Below are positions 34,480 through 43,921 of a DNA stretch of 64,000 nt, in pieces (the first letter of the stretch is position 1; every line of letters begins with the position of its first letter). A program made the position numbers and the translations under genes. The stretch lies in NCBI RefSeq assembly GCF_900095175.1, contig NZ_LT606946.1:846058-910057 (forward strand). Reading direction: 5' to 3'. Under the pieces are notes generated by a model. It ran no database searches. It was not told where the DNA came from and saw only the letters and a list, made by a program, of their open reading frames with translations. Source of the stretch: Polynucleobacter necessarius (GTDB lineage Bacteria; Pseudomonadota; Gammaproteobacteria; Burkholderiales; Burkholderiaceae).

Positions 34480-34631
34480 AACTTTCCTTAATAATGTGTA
34501 TTTCTAACATGATATTAGCGTATTTTTACCCCCAAATTCACTTAAAGTGCCATCCCATGGTGCTCAAGGAAATTTATAAGCATCTTTGACAACATCAGTC
34601 CTTTCAGAGTGATTCAAGCTAAAGGAATTCC

Positions 34632-35370
34632 ATGCCCCGTTTTGCTGCTAACCTCACCATGCTATTTAATGAAGTCCCATTCTTGGAGCGTTTTGCGCTA
34701 GCCAAGACCGGCGGGTTTAAGGCTGTTGAATTTCTCTTTCCCTATGCATTTGATGTTCAGGCGATTAAATCAGCTCTAGACCACAATGCCCTAAAGCTGG
34801 CACTGCATAACCTACCTGCTGGTGATTGGGAAGCGGGAGAACGCGGTATTGCGTGTTTGCCTGATCGGGTTGCAGAATTTCGCCCTGGGGTTACTAAAGC
34901 AATTGAATACGCCACCATTTTGGGTGTGCCCCAGCTCAATTGTCTTGCTGGAAAGGTTCCTGCAGGATCAGCCCCAAAGGCGTTGCACGATACCCTGGTT
35001 GCTAATTTGCAATACGCTGCTGGCGAACTTAAAAAAGCGGGCTTGAAGCTCTTGATTGAGCCCATCAATACCTTTGATATCCCAGGCTTTTACTTATCTA
35101 AGACAGAGCAGGATATTGCTATTTTGGATGCTGTTGGTGCAGATAACGCCTTTTTGCAATACGATCCAAAAGTACTTTAGCCGTATCGCCCACATTCAGA
35201 TAGCCGACAATCCAGGTCGCAATGAGCCCGGCACCGGTGAAATTAACTACGACTATCTCTTTGGTTTATTAGATCGACTAGGATACAGCGGCTACATCGG
35301 TTGCGAATACAAACCTCTCAAATCAACTGAAGCAGGTCTTGGGTGGATGGGTCCGTATGAGCAAGAATAA
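34632..35370 (+). pseudogene. hyi: Hydroxypyruvate isomerase, disrupted by a frameshifting deletion
   Basis: The first 178 codons encode a normal Hyi N-terminus (RFAANLTMLFNEVPFLERF, HNLPAGDWEAGERGIA, LLIEPINTFDIPGFYLS) up to LQYD, after which the frame runs into TAG at 35178-35180. The rest of the enzyme (RIAHIQIADNPGRNEPGTGE, GCEYKPLKSTEAGLGW) continues in another frame to 35370. Relatives carry about 14 more residues here (an IYHMQRMEGEL-type stretch), which are missing. The remaining AATACGAT at 35158-35165 fits both flanks, so recombination between two such repeats is likely. The normal enzyme interconverts hydroxypyruvate and tartronate semialdehyde. The deletion removes an active-site segment. 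Confidence 0.85.
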
Positions 35371-35455
35371 GCTAGCAGTAGATAAAAAATTGGTGAATCA
35401 ATATTGAAATAAAGCGGCAAATTAGTAAGTCAAATAATTAATAACTAAGGATGAC

Positions 35456-36355
35456 ATGATGAGCAAGTTAAAACTAGGTTTTGTTGGATTAGGAATTATG
35501 GGTGCCCCGATGGCAGGCCATTTAGTGGCCGCTGGTCATGAAGTATTTATTACCACCCGTAGCAAAATTCCAGAAGAGCTAGCCAATAGCGCTGCAATTG
35601 CTTGCTCTAGCCCAGCAGAGGTCGCCAATAAAGCAGACATCATTATCACCATGGTGCCAGATACCCCTGATGTGGAAAAAGTTCTCTTTGGGGATCATGG
35701 CATTGCCCAAGGTTCAACGGCTGGCAAGATTGTTGTCGATATGAGTTCAATCTCTCCGATTGCAACTCAAGAGTTTGCCAAGCGTATTAATGCCCTAGGC
35801 TGTGAGTACGTGGATGCTCCCGTCTCTGGCGGCCAAGTGGGGGCAAAGGCAGCGAGCTTGACCATCATGGTAGGCGCTAGTGAAGCAACTTTCGCAAAGG
35901 TCAAACCCGTCTTTGAATTGATGGGCAAAAATATCACCTTAGTTGGTGGCAATGGCGCTGGTCAAATTACTAAAGTAGCCAATCAAATTATTGTTGCTTT
36001 AAACATCGAAGCGGTTGCTGAAGCCTTGGTATTTGCTGCTAAAACGGGTGCCGATCCTGCTAAGGTGCGCGAAGCACTAATGGGAGGCTTTGCCAGTTCC
36101 AAGATATTAGAAGTTCATGGTGAGCGTATGATCAAGCGCACTTTCGATCCTGGCTTCAGAATTGAATTCCATCAAAAAGATCTAAACCTCGCACTCAGTA
36201 GTGCTAAAGCATTAGGCGTATCGCTACCCAATACTGCTACAGCGCAAGAATTGCTCAACTCTTGTACTGCACATGGTGGTAAAGCTTGGGATCATTCAGC
36301 CATGGTCAAGGCGCTAGAGAAAATGGCGAACTTTGAAATTGGGCAGAAAGCTTAA
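35456..36355 (+). CDS. glxR: 2-hydroxy-3-oxopropionate (tartronate semialdehyde) reductase
   Basis: A 299-residue beta-hydroxyacid dehydrogenase. The NAD(P)-binding GFVGLGIMGAPMAGHL lies at the N-terminus, the substrate-binding DAPVSGGQVGAKAASLTIMVG in the middle, and the catalytic lysine in the GAGQITKVANQIIVALNIEA segment. It reduces tartronate semialdehyde to glycerate in glyoxylate use. Two adjacent ATG codons (35456 and 35459) follow a CTAAGGATGAC box. It follows hyi, the usual neighbour, which is broken here. Glyoxylate carboligase, the third gene of the pathway, is not in the window. Confidence 0.9.
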   Translation: MMSKLKLGFVGLGIMGAPMAGHLVAAGHEVFITTRSKIPEELANSAAIACSSPAEVANKADIIITMVPDTPDVEKVLFGDHGIAQGSTAGKIVVDMSSISPIATQEFAKRINALGCEYVDAPVSGGQVGAKAASLTIMVGASEATFAKVKPVFELMGKNITLVGGNGAGQITKVANQIIVALNIEAVAEALVFAAKTGADPAKVREALMGGFASSKILEVHGERMIKRTFDPGFRIEFHQKDLNLALSSAKALGVSLPNTATAQELLNSCTAHGGKAWDHSAMVKALEKMANFEIGQKA

Positions 36356-36364
36356 GGCGCACTG

Positions 36365-36952
36365 ATGAGAAGAACTCTGTTGGTTTACCTTCATGGCTTT
36401 CGTTCCTCACCAAACTCCACCAAGGCGATCATGACTGGTGAGGCGGTGAGGGCGCTTTCAAATAATGAAAATAGCTATGAATGGTATTGCCCACAATTAC
36501 TGGCATCACCAAAAGAAAGTATGGATATGGTGATTAAGCACATTGATCAATCTCAGGCTGATCGCATAGTGATTATTGGATCATCTTTAGGTGGATTTTA
36601 TACAAACTACCTTGCTGAAAAATATCAATGCAAAGTTATTGCACTCAATCCTGCTGTGTATGCAGCCAGGGAATTGGAACCGCATGTGGGCATGATGACA
36701 GCATATGACAGCGAAGAACCTTTCGACTTTAAAGCTGAATATATTGATCAATTGCGTAATCTACAAGTCGAGTCCATTTCCAATCCAGAGCGATATTTTT
36801 TAATTGCCGCAAAAGGTGATGAGCTCCTCGATTGGAAGGAGATGTCTGCTTTTTACCCGGGTGCAAAACAGCTTATCCTTGAAGGAAGTGATCATGGAAT
36901 TGCTGACTATGCCAACCATCTTCCGGCGGTGATCGACTTTATCGAGCATTAA
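36365..36952 (+). CDS. yqiA: YqiA/UPF0227-type alpha/beta-hydrolase esterase
   Basis: A 195-residue alpha/beta hydrolase. The N-terminal VYLHGFRSSPNS is the oxyanion region, the nucleophile elbow is GSSLGGFY, and the catalytic aspartate and histidine are expected in AAKGDELLD and GSDHGI. E. coli YqiA acts as an esterase on short acyl esters. The gene starts 9 bases after glxR and runs into the DUF3108-type gene, so the three probably form one transcript. Confidence 0.85.
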   Translation: MRRTLLVYLHGFRSSPNSTKAIMTGEAVRALSNNENSYEWYCPQLLASPKESMDMVIKHIDQSQADRIVIIGSSLGGFYTNYLAEKYQCKVIALNPAVYAARELEPHVGMMTAYDSEEPFDFKAEYIDQLRNLQVESISNPERYFLIAAKGDELLDWKEMSAFYPGAKQLILEGSDHGIADYANHLPAVIDFIEH

Positions 36953-36956
36953 TGTC

Positions 36957-37980
36957 TTGATTGATTTTTTTGGCGATCTGCTTGCATCTATTCGCAGAAA
37001 ATCTCTGTGGATTCTGATTGCCACAATTTTTCTATCTATTGCTGGTCACCTCATTTTATTTTTCGGGATACCTTTTCTTTCGTTTAGTAGCGCACCGGCA
37101 ATATCAGAAGATCTCATCATCAAAACAGATCTACGAGTTGAGCCACCGAAGAAGATTCAACTCTCAATTCAACTCTCGCGCGCCAAAAAAAAGAGCGCAG
37201 CCCAAGAGCGCCAACGCAGTTTCAGCGGACCCATTACCCGATGCCGACGGTGATGGCAAAGGAAAGCAGGGTGGTCCGGGGGATCAATCAGGCCAAGCAT
37301 TTCAATTGCCCGAATCTGGTACTTATTATTTTGATGCTTATGTAGATGGACAGCTTTACCAAACGGCGCAACTTGATTGGATTGCAGAAGGTAATCAATA
37401 CCGTCTTTACATCAATATCCCTTATGCAGTGGTTGGGCCATTTGTATTTGAATCCCGTGGCTCAGTCGATGCATACGGAATTGCTCCGGCAATTTACTGG
37501 ACTAAGCGCGGTGACAAGCCGCCTAGGCACTCTCGATTCGATCGCGATGGTCAGGGCAGTGGAAATATGTTCTTCTCAGAAAAGCCTAATCACACTCCAG
37601 AAATTGTTCCCGGTACACAAGATCGATTTAGCCTGATGTTTCAATTGGCATCATTGCTAAATGGAAGCGACAAAATTGATGAGGCAGGGTCGATTCGCGG
37701 TATTCCAGTAGTCGATTACGACACCTTAGAGATGTGGCAATTTAAAAGCTATGGCGAAAACGCGTCAGAGGACATACCCAGCCTTGGTAAGTCAATCAAT
37801 CGCCACTATGCATTGATGCAACGTGAAAGCAGCCCCTACAAACGCCAAGTCGATATTTGGTTAGCAAAAGATTTGGATTCGCTGCCCGGCAGAATGCGCT
37901 CACTAGAATCAAATGGTCGGGTGCTTGAGTTAGTCTTTAAGCAAAGAGCGCCTATTGACAGCTCTAAGCTCATTAACTAA
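36957..37980 (+). pseudogene. DUF3108-type periplasmic protein, frameshifted at an A8 tract
   Basis: Frame 1 (from a TTG at 36957) encodes a membrane anchor (about residues 15-38) and a linker up to the AKKKSA segment, then ends at 37253. The rest (linker SANAVSADPLPDADGDG, then a beta-rich domain from GTYYFDAYVDGQLYQTAQLDW to FKQRAPIDSSK) is in the +1 frame and ends at 37980. Both parts join smoothly if one A is removed from the eight-A run at 37185-37192. The C-terminal domain has the look of DUF3108 proteins of betaproteobacteria, function unknown. It could be a true loss, a sequencing error, or a gene expressed through polymerase slippage on the A-tract. Confidence 0.75.
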
Positions 37981-37989
37981 TCGGTCGGC

Positions 37990-38430
37990 CTAAAACCCTG
38001 AGCCTGATTTAGGGTTTTGAGGCTTTCCCAGTAAGGCGCCCATCATGGTGTAAAGTGCGGCACCAGAGAGGGATACCGCAAATATTCCACTAAATGAAGT
38101 GATGATGGGAATGATTTTCCAGCGCTCGATCAATGTGTAATCACCGAAACCAACGGTTGTATACATCTCCCCAGCGAAATACAGCGTTTGGAGGTTGGTA
38201 GGAAAAACTTGTAAGCCAATACAGATGTAGGTCCAGGCAATGATTTCTAGAAGATGTATGCCAACAATCAATAAGATGACTATGAAGTAGGACAAAAAGT
38301 TAGCACCATAAACCCGCTTATTTTCTAACTCGCTATTGCCTACGTCGGTATTAACCTCAGAAAACAGATTGCTAATACTGGGTAGGGAGTTTAGGCCTGG
38401 AAGCCTTTCTAATAAATTACTAAATGCCAT
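37990..38430 (-). CDS. Small two-transmembrane potassium-channel-like protein
   Basis: A protein of about 146 residues with two membrane helices (FIVILLIVGIHLLEIIAW and about 25 residues at IITSFSGIFAVSLSGAALYTM) flanking a pore loop with the selectivity filter TTVGFGD. The layout is that of a minimal K+ channel (KcsA-like), with no cytoplasmic RCK or cyclic-nucleotide domain. The frame also allows a TTG start at 38442. I chose the ATG at 38430. It is convergent with the DUF3108-type gene and only nine bases separate the ends. Confidence 0.7.
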   Translation of the reverse strand: MAFSNLLERLPGLNSLPSISNLFSEVNTDVGNSELENKRVYGANFLSYFIVILLIVGIHLLEIIAWTYICIGLQVFPTNLQTLYFAGEMYTTVGFGDYTLIERWKIIPIITSFSGIFAVSLSGAALYTMMGALLGKPQNPKSGSGF

Positions 38431-38506
38431 AGTTGATACCAAGACTTTCTAGATTCATTTCTTATTTGACATAATAATGATTATACGCAATTAACAAGAA
38501 TATCAA

Positions 38507-39208
38507 TTATGTAGGTGACTTCTTTGGACCGCCTGGATAAGGCTCTTTATAAAGCTTTTGCCATCTTGATGTCAGGCCATCACGAATATCGTCTTTACCA
38601 AATAACTGCGCTATATCAATCGCTGTGTAGCCTTCATGATTTCTTAAACTCAAGTCGGCGCCGTTATCTAGCAAATACTTAATAAGCCCTTCATTCCCAG
38701 ACCCTATAGCCATCATGAGAGGCGTCGTTTCGCTAGGACTAAAGGCATTGACCTTAGCTCCATGGGCCATTAAAAATTGAACAATTTGTAGATGCCCGTT
38801 AGTAGCCGCATAGTGAATTGGTGCCCAGCCGCGCTTATTCACAGAAGCCTTCTTTTCCAGAACCAACATCTTGACTGTTGGCAGATCACCATCAAACGCG
38901 GCCATCATTAGGGCGTTTTCACCGCTCTTATTAGCCAAATTGACGTTAGTTGCTGGGTTGGCAAGGAGTAAATCAGTTACTTTCTTGGATTTATCGCGAA
39001 TAGCAACGATCAACATGGGATTGCCCTTGGGATCCAAGGTATTTGGACTAAGGCCAGCTTTGAGCAAGGACTGAACCTCAGAAACATCATCAAACTTAGC
39101 GGCCTTTGTAAAGTCATCGATTTGATCAGCCGTCTGGGCAAACAAGCCACTAGAAAGGCACAGTGTGACTGCATTTACAGCAAAAATTAATTTAAATGAA
39201 TTTCTCAT
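38507..39208 (-). CDS. Periplasmic ankyrin-repeat protein
   Basis: A 233-residue protein with a signal peptide (about residues 1-24) and four to five ankyrin repeats, such as GWAPIHYAATNGHLQIVQFLMAHGA-type units and SETTPLMMAIGSGNEGLIKYLL. Ankyrin repeats bind other proteins, and the target is unknown. Its start codon overlaps the stop of tatD by four bases (ATGA), so translation is probably coupled. It runs in the same direction as the holB-tatD block. Confidence 0.8.
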   Translation of the reverse strand: MRNSFKLIFAVNAVTLCLSSGLFAQTADQIDDFTKAAKFDDVSEVQSLLKAGLSPNTLDPKGNPMLIVAIRDKSKKVTDLLLANPATNVNLANKSGENALMMAAFDGDLPTVKMLVLEKKASVNKRGWAPIHYAATNGHLQIVQFLMAHGAKVNAFSPSETTPLMMAIGSGNEGLIKYLLDNGADLSLRNHEGYTAIDIAQLFGKDDIRDGLTSRWQKLYKEPYPGGPKKSPT

Positions 39209-39993
39209 GAAATTGCTCTATTTATATGAAAACACTGGAAAAAATTACTAGAAGTACTCTCTGCAATCCCTTCAACAGAAACGCCCTTAAGGTTGGCTAC
39301 AAATTCACCCACCTTGGAGACCCAGGCTGGCTCATTGGTCTTGCCGCGATAAGGAATTGGGGCTAAATAAGGTGAATCGGTTTCAATCAACATGCGATCC
39401 AGCGGGACTTGTTTGCAGGTTTCCTGAAGATCTTTGACGCTTTTAAAGGTCACAATACCTGAAAACGAGATGTAAAAGCCCATCTCGATGGCTGCCTTAG
39501 CTACCTCAGCAGTTTCTGTAAAGCAGTGCATGACCCCGCCAACTCGATCAGCACCCTCCTCTTTTAGGATCTTGAGGGTATCCACTGAAGATGAGCGCGT
39601 GTGGATGATGAGGGGCTTTTGGGATGCTACGGCGGCTCTGATATGGGTCCTAAATCGCTCTCTTTGCCATTCCATGGATTCGTAGCTGCGATCACCCATG
39701 CGGTAGTAGTCCAAACCAGTCTCACCTATAGCAACGATTTTGGGATGTTTGGCCTCTTCAACCAAAAATTCAAAGCTAGGCTCTGGCGTGTCTTCGTAAT
39801 CCGGATGAACTCCAACCGAGGCAAATAAATGAGCATGATCCTCAGCAAGTTTTCGTACTTTGGGGAAATCAGGAATATCAACCGAAACGCAAAGCGCGTG
39901 ACTAACCTTGCAGGCAGCCATATTGGCTAAAACCTCAGGAAGTCTGGCTTGAAATTCTGGGAAATCGAGATGGCAGTGTGAGTCTATGAACAT
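39205..39993 (-). CDS. TatD-family metal-dependent DNase
   Basis: A 262-residue TIM-barrel hydrolase of the YcfH/TatD group. Metal ligands are visible in SHCHLDFPEF (HxH), GETGLDYY (glutamate), IIHTRSSS (histidine), MHCF (histidine), and IETDSPYLAP (aspartate). Family members degrade DNA or clean up oxidised or cytosolic substrates. The position after holB and tmk is a known proteobacterial arrangement (ycfH follows holB in E. coli). The ankyrin gene follows with a four-base overlap. Confidence 0.9.
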   Translation of the reverse strand: MFIDSHCHLDFPEFQARLPEVLANMAACKVSHALCVSVDIPDFPKVRKLAEDHAHLFASVGVHPDYEDTPEPSFEFLVEEAKHPKIVAIGETGLDYYRMGDRSYESMEWQRERFRTHIRAAVASQKPLIIHTRSSSVDTLKILKEEGADRVGGVMHCFTETAEVAKAAIEMGFYISFSGIVTFKSVKDLQETCKQVPLDRMLIETDSPYLAPIPYRGKTNEPAWVSKVGEFVANLKGVSVEGIAESTSSNFFQCFHINRAIS

Positions 39994-40004
39994 GACTCGC
40001 CATT

Positions 40005-41147
40005 TTAATCTTCAAATACCTGCTGGAACTGAGAAAGTAAGGCTTCTAATTGAATGCGAGTTGCCAAAGGGTGATTTTCATGACGCCGCGCCTGTGTTAA
40101 AGACTTCCAGAAGCGAAGCAACTTTGGTAGGCAGACCTGTTTAGCTAGGGCCTTAATTGAGTCCTCATGCTTTGGGTAATAACGGGGTGAGCCTAATTGA
40201 GCGCAACTCTGCAGGTCTGAGACCCAGCGCTGCATAGTTGTCAGCAGAACTGAATAGCGTGCCTTTTGCGTCTTATCTGCAGCATCCAACCAATTGATGC
40301 GAGCGCCCTGCGACATTGCCTGCAATAAATATCGCGAGGCTTGGATAGCTATAGTGAGCTCATCCTTTTCATCTTTGTGACGCGCCTTCAAGAAATCAAA
40401 CACTGCGTAAGGCGCCCCACCCTGTTCATCATAGATGGACTCAATATCGGCATCACTTATTTTTAGGTCAGGTACTTTATTAAGTTGAGCGTGCAACCAA
40501 ATTAAGCCACTTAATCGATCTGGTCGTGGCGCAGACAATAAGCGACAACGAGAGCGAATCGTTGGCAAAACACGATCAAGGCGATCAGCAAGCAAAATAA
40601 AGATCGTATTCTTGGGTGGTTCCTCGAGAGACTTCAATAAAGTATTCGCAGAATCTGGCCTCAGCATTTCTAGTGGATAAACCAAAATTACTCGATTCCC
40701 ACCCCGGTGAGATCCAATCGATAGCCCTTCAATTGCACTTCTAGCGTCCTCAATGGAAATACTTTTCTTCTCTTTCTTCTCGGGCCCATCACTATCACTG
40801 TCAGCTTGTGCGGCCTTAGTTTTTTTAGGGGTGTCAACCTCAGAATCAAAGTCACCATGAGGCAAAAGTTTGCGATGTGTCTCAGGCACGAGGGCAATAA
40901 AGTCAGGGTGATTTCCCGAATCAAACCACCGACAAGCTTCGCATTGATTGCAGGGTTTCGCGTTTGATGAGGACTCACATAAAAGCGCTTTAGCTAATTC
41001 AATAGAAAACTCAAACTTTCCAATACCTGATTGACCATGAATCAATACTGCATTTGGAAATGCAGTTAAATCAAGCCCAGCCCAGATGGGTTCAAGCCAA
41101 GGCGCTATTTTCTTAGCCGACTCAGTTGGAAATATCAGATCACTCAT
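40005..41147 (-). CDS. holB: DNA polymerase III delta prime subunit HolB
   Basis: A 380-residue clamp-loader subunit. The P-loop-like GQSGIGKFEFS and the zinc module CESSSNAKPCNQCEAC are N-terminal, followed by the SRC-type sensor (TIRSRCRLLSAP). An acidic/basic low-complexity insertion (about residues 100-128, rich in Lys, Glu, Ser and Asp) is present between the zinc module and the core, and is longer than in E. coli. It works with DnaX and HolA to load the sliding clamp. It starts directly after the tmk stop codon. Confidence 0.92.
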   Translation of the reverse strand: MSDLIFPTESAKKIAPWLEPIWAGLDLTAFPNAVLIHGQSGIGKFEFSIELAKALLCESSSNAKPCNQCEACRWFDSGNHPDFIALVPETHRKLLPHGDFDSEVDTPKKTKAAQADSDSDGPEKKEKKSISIEDARSAIEGLSIGSHRGGNRVILVYPLEMLRPDSANTLLKSLEEPPKNTIFILLADRLDRVLPTIRSRCRLLSAPRPDRLSGLIWLHAQLNKVPDLKISDADIESIYDEQGGAPYAVFDFLKARHKDEKDELTIAIQASRYLLQAMSQGARINWLDAADKTQKARYSVLLTTMQRWVSDLQSCAQLGSPRYYPKHEDSIKALAKQVCLPKLLRFWKSLTQARRHENHPLATRIQLEALLSQFQQVFED

Positions 41148-41786
41148 TTAGAGTTTGATCTCCAGTGCTTCAAGCTCGCTCCAAATTGCATCTGGCGTTT
41201 TGGTGGCATCAACAAGATAAAAGTGTTTTGGATCAGCCTTTGCTCTACGAAGATACTCTTGACGTACCTTCTCAAAAAAATCCAAATCCATCTTCTCAAA
41301 TTTATCAGGTGCCCTCACCTTGGATCTTCTAGCTTCGGCAATTGAGCCGGGTAAATCAAAAAGAAAAGTTAGATTCGGTTGAAGTAATGTGCCGTCTGGA
41401 CGCCCCTGCACCCACTGTTCCAAATCATTTAACTTGGTCAAGCTTAAGCCCCGTCCTCCGCCTTGATAAGCAAAGCTAGCATCGGTAAAGCGATCAGAAA
41501 TAACAATCTTTCCGGCCTTCAATGCGGGCTCTATTACTTGAGCAATATGTTCACGACGAGCTGCAAACATAAGTAAAGCTTCAGTTTCTAAATTCATGGG
41601 GGCATCAAGCAATAAGGCTCGTAGCTGTTCACCTAATTGAGTGCCGCCCGGCTCCCGAGTCATAACAACTTCACGGTCAGCATAGCGCTGTTTTAAGAGC
41701 TGACTAAATGATTCAATGTGCGTGCTCTTGCCGGCACCATCAATACCCTCAAAACTAATGAAATAACCTGGAAATGGAGTCGTCAT
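41148..41786 (-). CDS. tmk: Thymidylate kinase
   Basis: A 212-residue kinase that makes dTDP from dTMP. The P-loop is [12 protein letters not shown], the DR(F/Y) motif is [18 protein letters not shown] (with the LID region following), and [10 protein letters not shown] is the substrate-binding segment. The gene overlaps the mltG end by four bases (ATGA) and abuts holB, the standard mltG-tmk-holB order in proteobacteria. Confidence 0.96.
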   Translation of the reverse strand: MTTPFPGYFISFEGIDGAGKSTHIESFSQLLKQRYADREVVMTREPGGTQLGEQLRALLLDAPMNLETEALLMFAARREHIAQVIEPALKAGKIVISDRFTDASFAYQGGGRGLSLTKLNDLEQWVQGRPDGTLLQPNLTFLFDLPGSIAEARRSKVRAPDKFEKMDLDFFEKVRQEYLRRAKADPKHFYLVDATKTPDAIWSELEALEIKL

Positions 41787-42889
41787 AAAGATTGTTGTGA
41801 ATTCGGTTTAGTTGGGCCACTACGTTTACGTTGAAATTGGTCAACGGCGCTTTCATGCTCTTTTAATGTTTTTGAAAAATGGCTGCTGCCATCACCTCGT
41901 GCCACAAAATAAATTGCATCACTCTTTGCTGGATTAATTACGGCTTGGAGAGACTCTTTGCTTGGCATGGCTATTGGAGTGGGTGACAAACCTTTACGCA
42001 TATAAGTATTGTAGGGACTGTCTTTACGTAAATCTGCTTTTCGAAGATTACCGTCAAATCGAGGCCCAATACCGTAAATCACCGTTGGATCAGTCTGCAA
42101 TGGCATATTCAAATCCAGTCGATTGATAAATACTGCGGCAACTAGGGATCGGTCGCTAGACCGTCCAGTTTCCTTTTCCACTATTGAGCCCAGGATGAGA
42201 AGCTCATAGGGGGATTTAAGTGGTAAGGCGGCATTTTTTTGCTCCCAAACGGCATTAAGCTGCTTTTGCATTGCCTGTGAAGCCCTTCTGTAAATGGAAA
42301 TATCGGGGTCATCTGGGTCAAAAATATAGGTATCTGGATAAAAAAGTCCCTCATCACCTGGATAGAAGAGGCCAAGAGCTTGCAATAACTCCTTTGAGCT
42401 CATGCCTTTGGTTTGATGTATCAATGCTGGGTGATTGTCAATGAGAGCTCTCAGCTGCCATATAGTCATGCCGGGAATAATTGCTATGCTCTCTCGCACT
42501 CGATCACCTCGTGCAATCTGCAACAGGATATTCCCAAGACTAGCGCGGGGAGGTAGTAGATAGGTTCCCGGTTTCAGCTTTGAGCCAACTAATAACGCTC
42601 TTGCGGCTATCTGAAAGGTCAACACATTGGACGATATGCCCTGTGCCGCTAACTGCTTGGAAATAGAGGGTAGGCCGAATTGAGGGGCAATCTTAATTTT
42701 GTAAGCAGAACCCCCTGAAACATTTGATGCAGATGGGACGACAGGCCACAAAAAGATGGTCCCGTACACCAAAATCAGAATAGCAAGCAGGTAAAGTCCG
42801 TAGGTTTTCCATCCCCCACCGTTGGAATGCTTTATGAAAAGAGTTCTTCGCTGAAATTTTCTGCTCATCAAGCTATGATAAAAGCTCAT
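41783..42889 (-). CDS. mltG: MltG/YceG endolytic peptidoglycan transglycosylase
   Basis: A membrane-anchored lytic transglycosylase that cuts nascent glycan strands and ends their elongation. The chosen start at 42889 ([11 protein letters not shown]) gives about 369 residues with one membrane segment ([20 protein letters not shown]). The LysM-like part follows, then the YceG catalytic domain with the catalytic glutamate in [13 protein letters not shown] and the [10 protein letters not shown] segment. The frame is open upstream to 43006, but that stretch overlaps the divergent ygfZ gene and has no family similarity. AAGG lies just before the ATG. Confidence 0.92.
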   Translation of the reverse strand: MSFYHSLMSRKFQRRTLFIKHSNGGGWKTYGLYLLAILILVYGTIFLWPVVPSASNVSGGSAYKIKIAPQFGLPSISKQLAAQGISSNVLTFQIAARALLVGSKLKPGTYLLPPRASLGNILLQIARGDRVRESIAIIPGMTIWQLRALIDNHPALIHQTKGMSSKELLQALGLFYPGDEGLFYPDTYIFDPDDPDISIYRRASQAMQKQLNAVWEQKNAALPLKSPYELLILGSIVEKETGRSSDRSLVAAVFINRLDLNMPLQTDPTVIYGIGPRFDGNLRKADLRKDSPYNTYMRKGLSPTPIAMPSKESLQAVINPAKSDAIYFVARGDGSSHFSKTLKEHESAVDQFQRKRSGPTKPNSQQSL

Positions 42890-42913
42890 GACCTTAAGCC
42901 CTAAAACCCCCCA

Positions 42914-43894
42914 ATGCCAACAACCTTTTTGAACCATGGATTCTCTGTTTTGCCCAATTGGGGCTTGATTCTGGTCGAAGGGCCTGATGCGGCCACCCTT
43001 CTCCAAAGTCAGCTCAGTAATTCTGTTTTGGGTCTGAAGCGCACTTTTTCAGGAGAAATAGCGCAAGGGCTAGGCTCGGTTCGTCTAGCGGGTTATTGCA
43101 GTCCTAAAGGACGTCTCTTAGCTAGTGCTTGGCTTGGCTTGTTTCCTGAATCCACTGACTCAGATGATCGCTTTGCACTCTTTGTTTCTAAAGATATTGC
43201 CGCTAGTATTGCCAAGCGATTGGCGATGTATGTTTTGCGGTCAAAAGTCAAAGTTTCGGATGCCTCAAATGATTGGGAAATTTTTGGCGCATATCGAGAT
43301 GATCAAAATCTCGAACCAGCTTATGAAGTTGATCACTCTCTTTCGTTGCGGATGCCAGATGTTTCAATCGCCAATCACACATTTGAGCGCTTACTCATTG
43401 CTAAAAGAAAATCTGAATCCAGCGAATCGTTGATTCAGGTTGATGCATTAGAGCAATGGAACTCCCTAGAGGTGTTGAGTGGAATTCCTCGAATTGTCTT
43501 AGCCACTCAAGAGCAATTTGTCCCACAAATGGTCAATTTTGAATCCGTAGCAGGCGTTGATTTCAAGAAGGGTTGTTACCCTGGACAAGAGATTGTTGCC
43601 AGAAGCCAATACCGGGGTGCGGTTAAACGTAGACTGCAACTCGCCCATAGCAATTTAAGTTCCTCTGCTCTAGATTTTGCCAAACCAGGGGTAGAGTTAT
43701 TCCACGAAAGTGACGCTACTCAGCCATGCGGCATGGTGGTACTTGCAGCCACTAACCCAGAAAATGCAGATCGTATTGATTTTCAGATCGAATGTAAGTT
43801 GGATGCTCTTGAGACTGGGGAAATCCATCTAGGCATGCCTACCGGCCCTGTGTTAAAAATGGACATATTGCCCTACCCCTTATTAGAAATTTAA
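42914..43894 (+). CDS. ygfZ: YgfZ/GcvT-domain folate-binding protein
   Basis: A 326-residue tetrahydrofolate-binding protein that helps maintain iron-sulfur enzymes (MiaB, aconitase-type) and related to eukaryotic IBA57. The diagnostic motif KGCYPGQEIVAR is intact (GCYPGQE, near residue 220). It starts 24 bases from the divergent mltG start. The window also codes for RimO, acnB and other 4Fe-4S clients. No good Shine-Dalgarno was seen. Confidence 0.9.
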   Translation: MPTTFLNHGFSVLPNWGLILVEGPDAATLLQSQLSNSVLGLKRTFSGEIAQGLGSVRLAGYCSPKGRLLASAWLGLFPESTDSDDRFALFVSKDIAASIAKRLAMYVLRSKVKVSDASNDWEIFGAYRDDQNLEPAYEVDHSLSLRMPDVSIANHTFERLLIAKRKSESSESLIQVDALEQWNSLEVLSGIPRIVLATQEQFVPQMVNFESVAGVDFKKGCYPGQEIVARSQYRGAVKRRLQLAHSNLSSSALDFAKPGVELFHESDATQPCGMVVLAATNPENADRIDFQIECKLDALETGEIHLGMPTGPVLKMDILPYPLLEI

Positions 43895-43921
43895 TTTCAT
43901 CATTAGCTCAACTATTACCTT

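Noticed and set aside
42890..43006. N-terminal extension of mltG to 43006
   Set aside because: It would overlap the start of the divergent ygfZ gene and has no similarity to the family.
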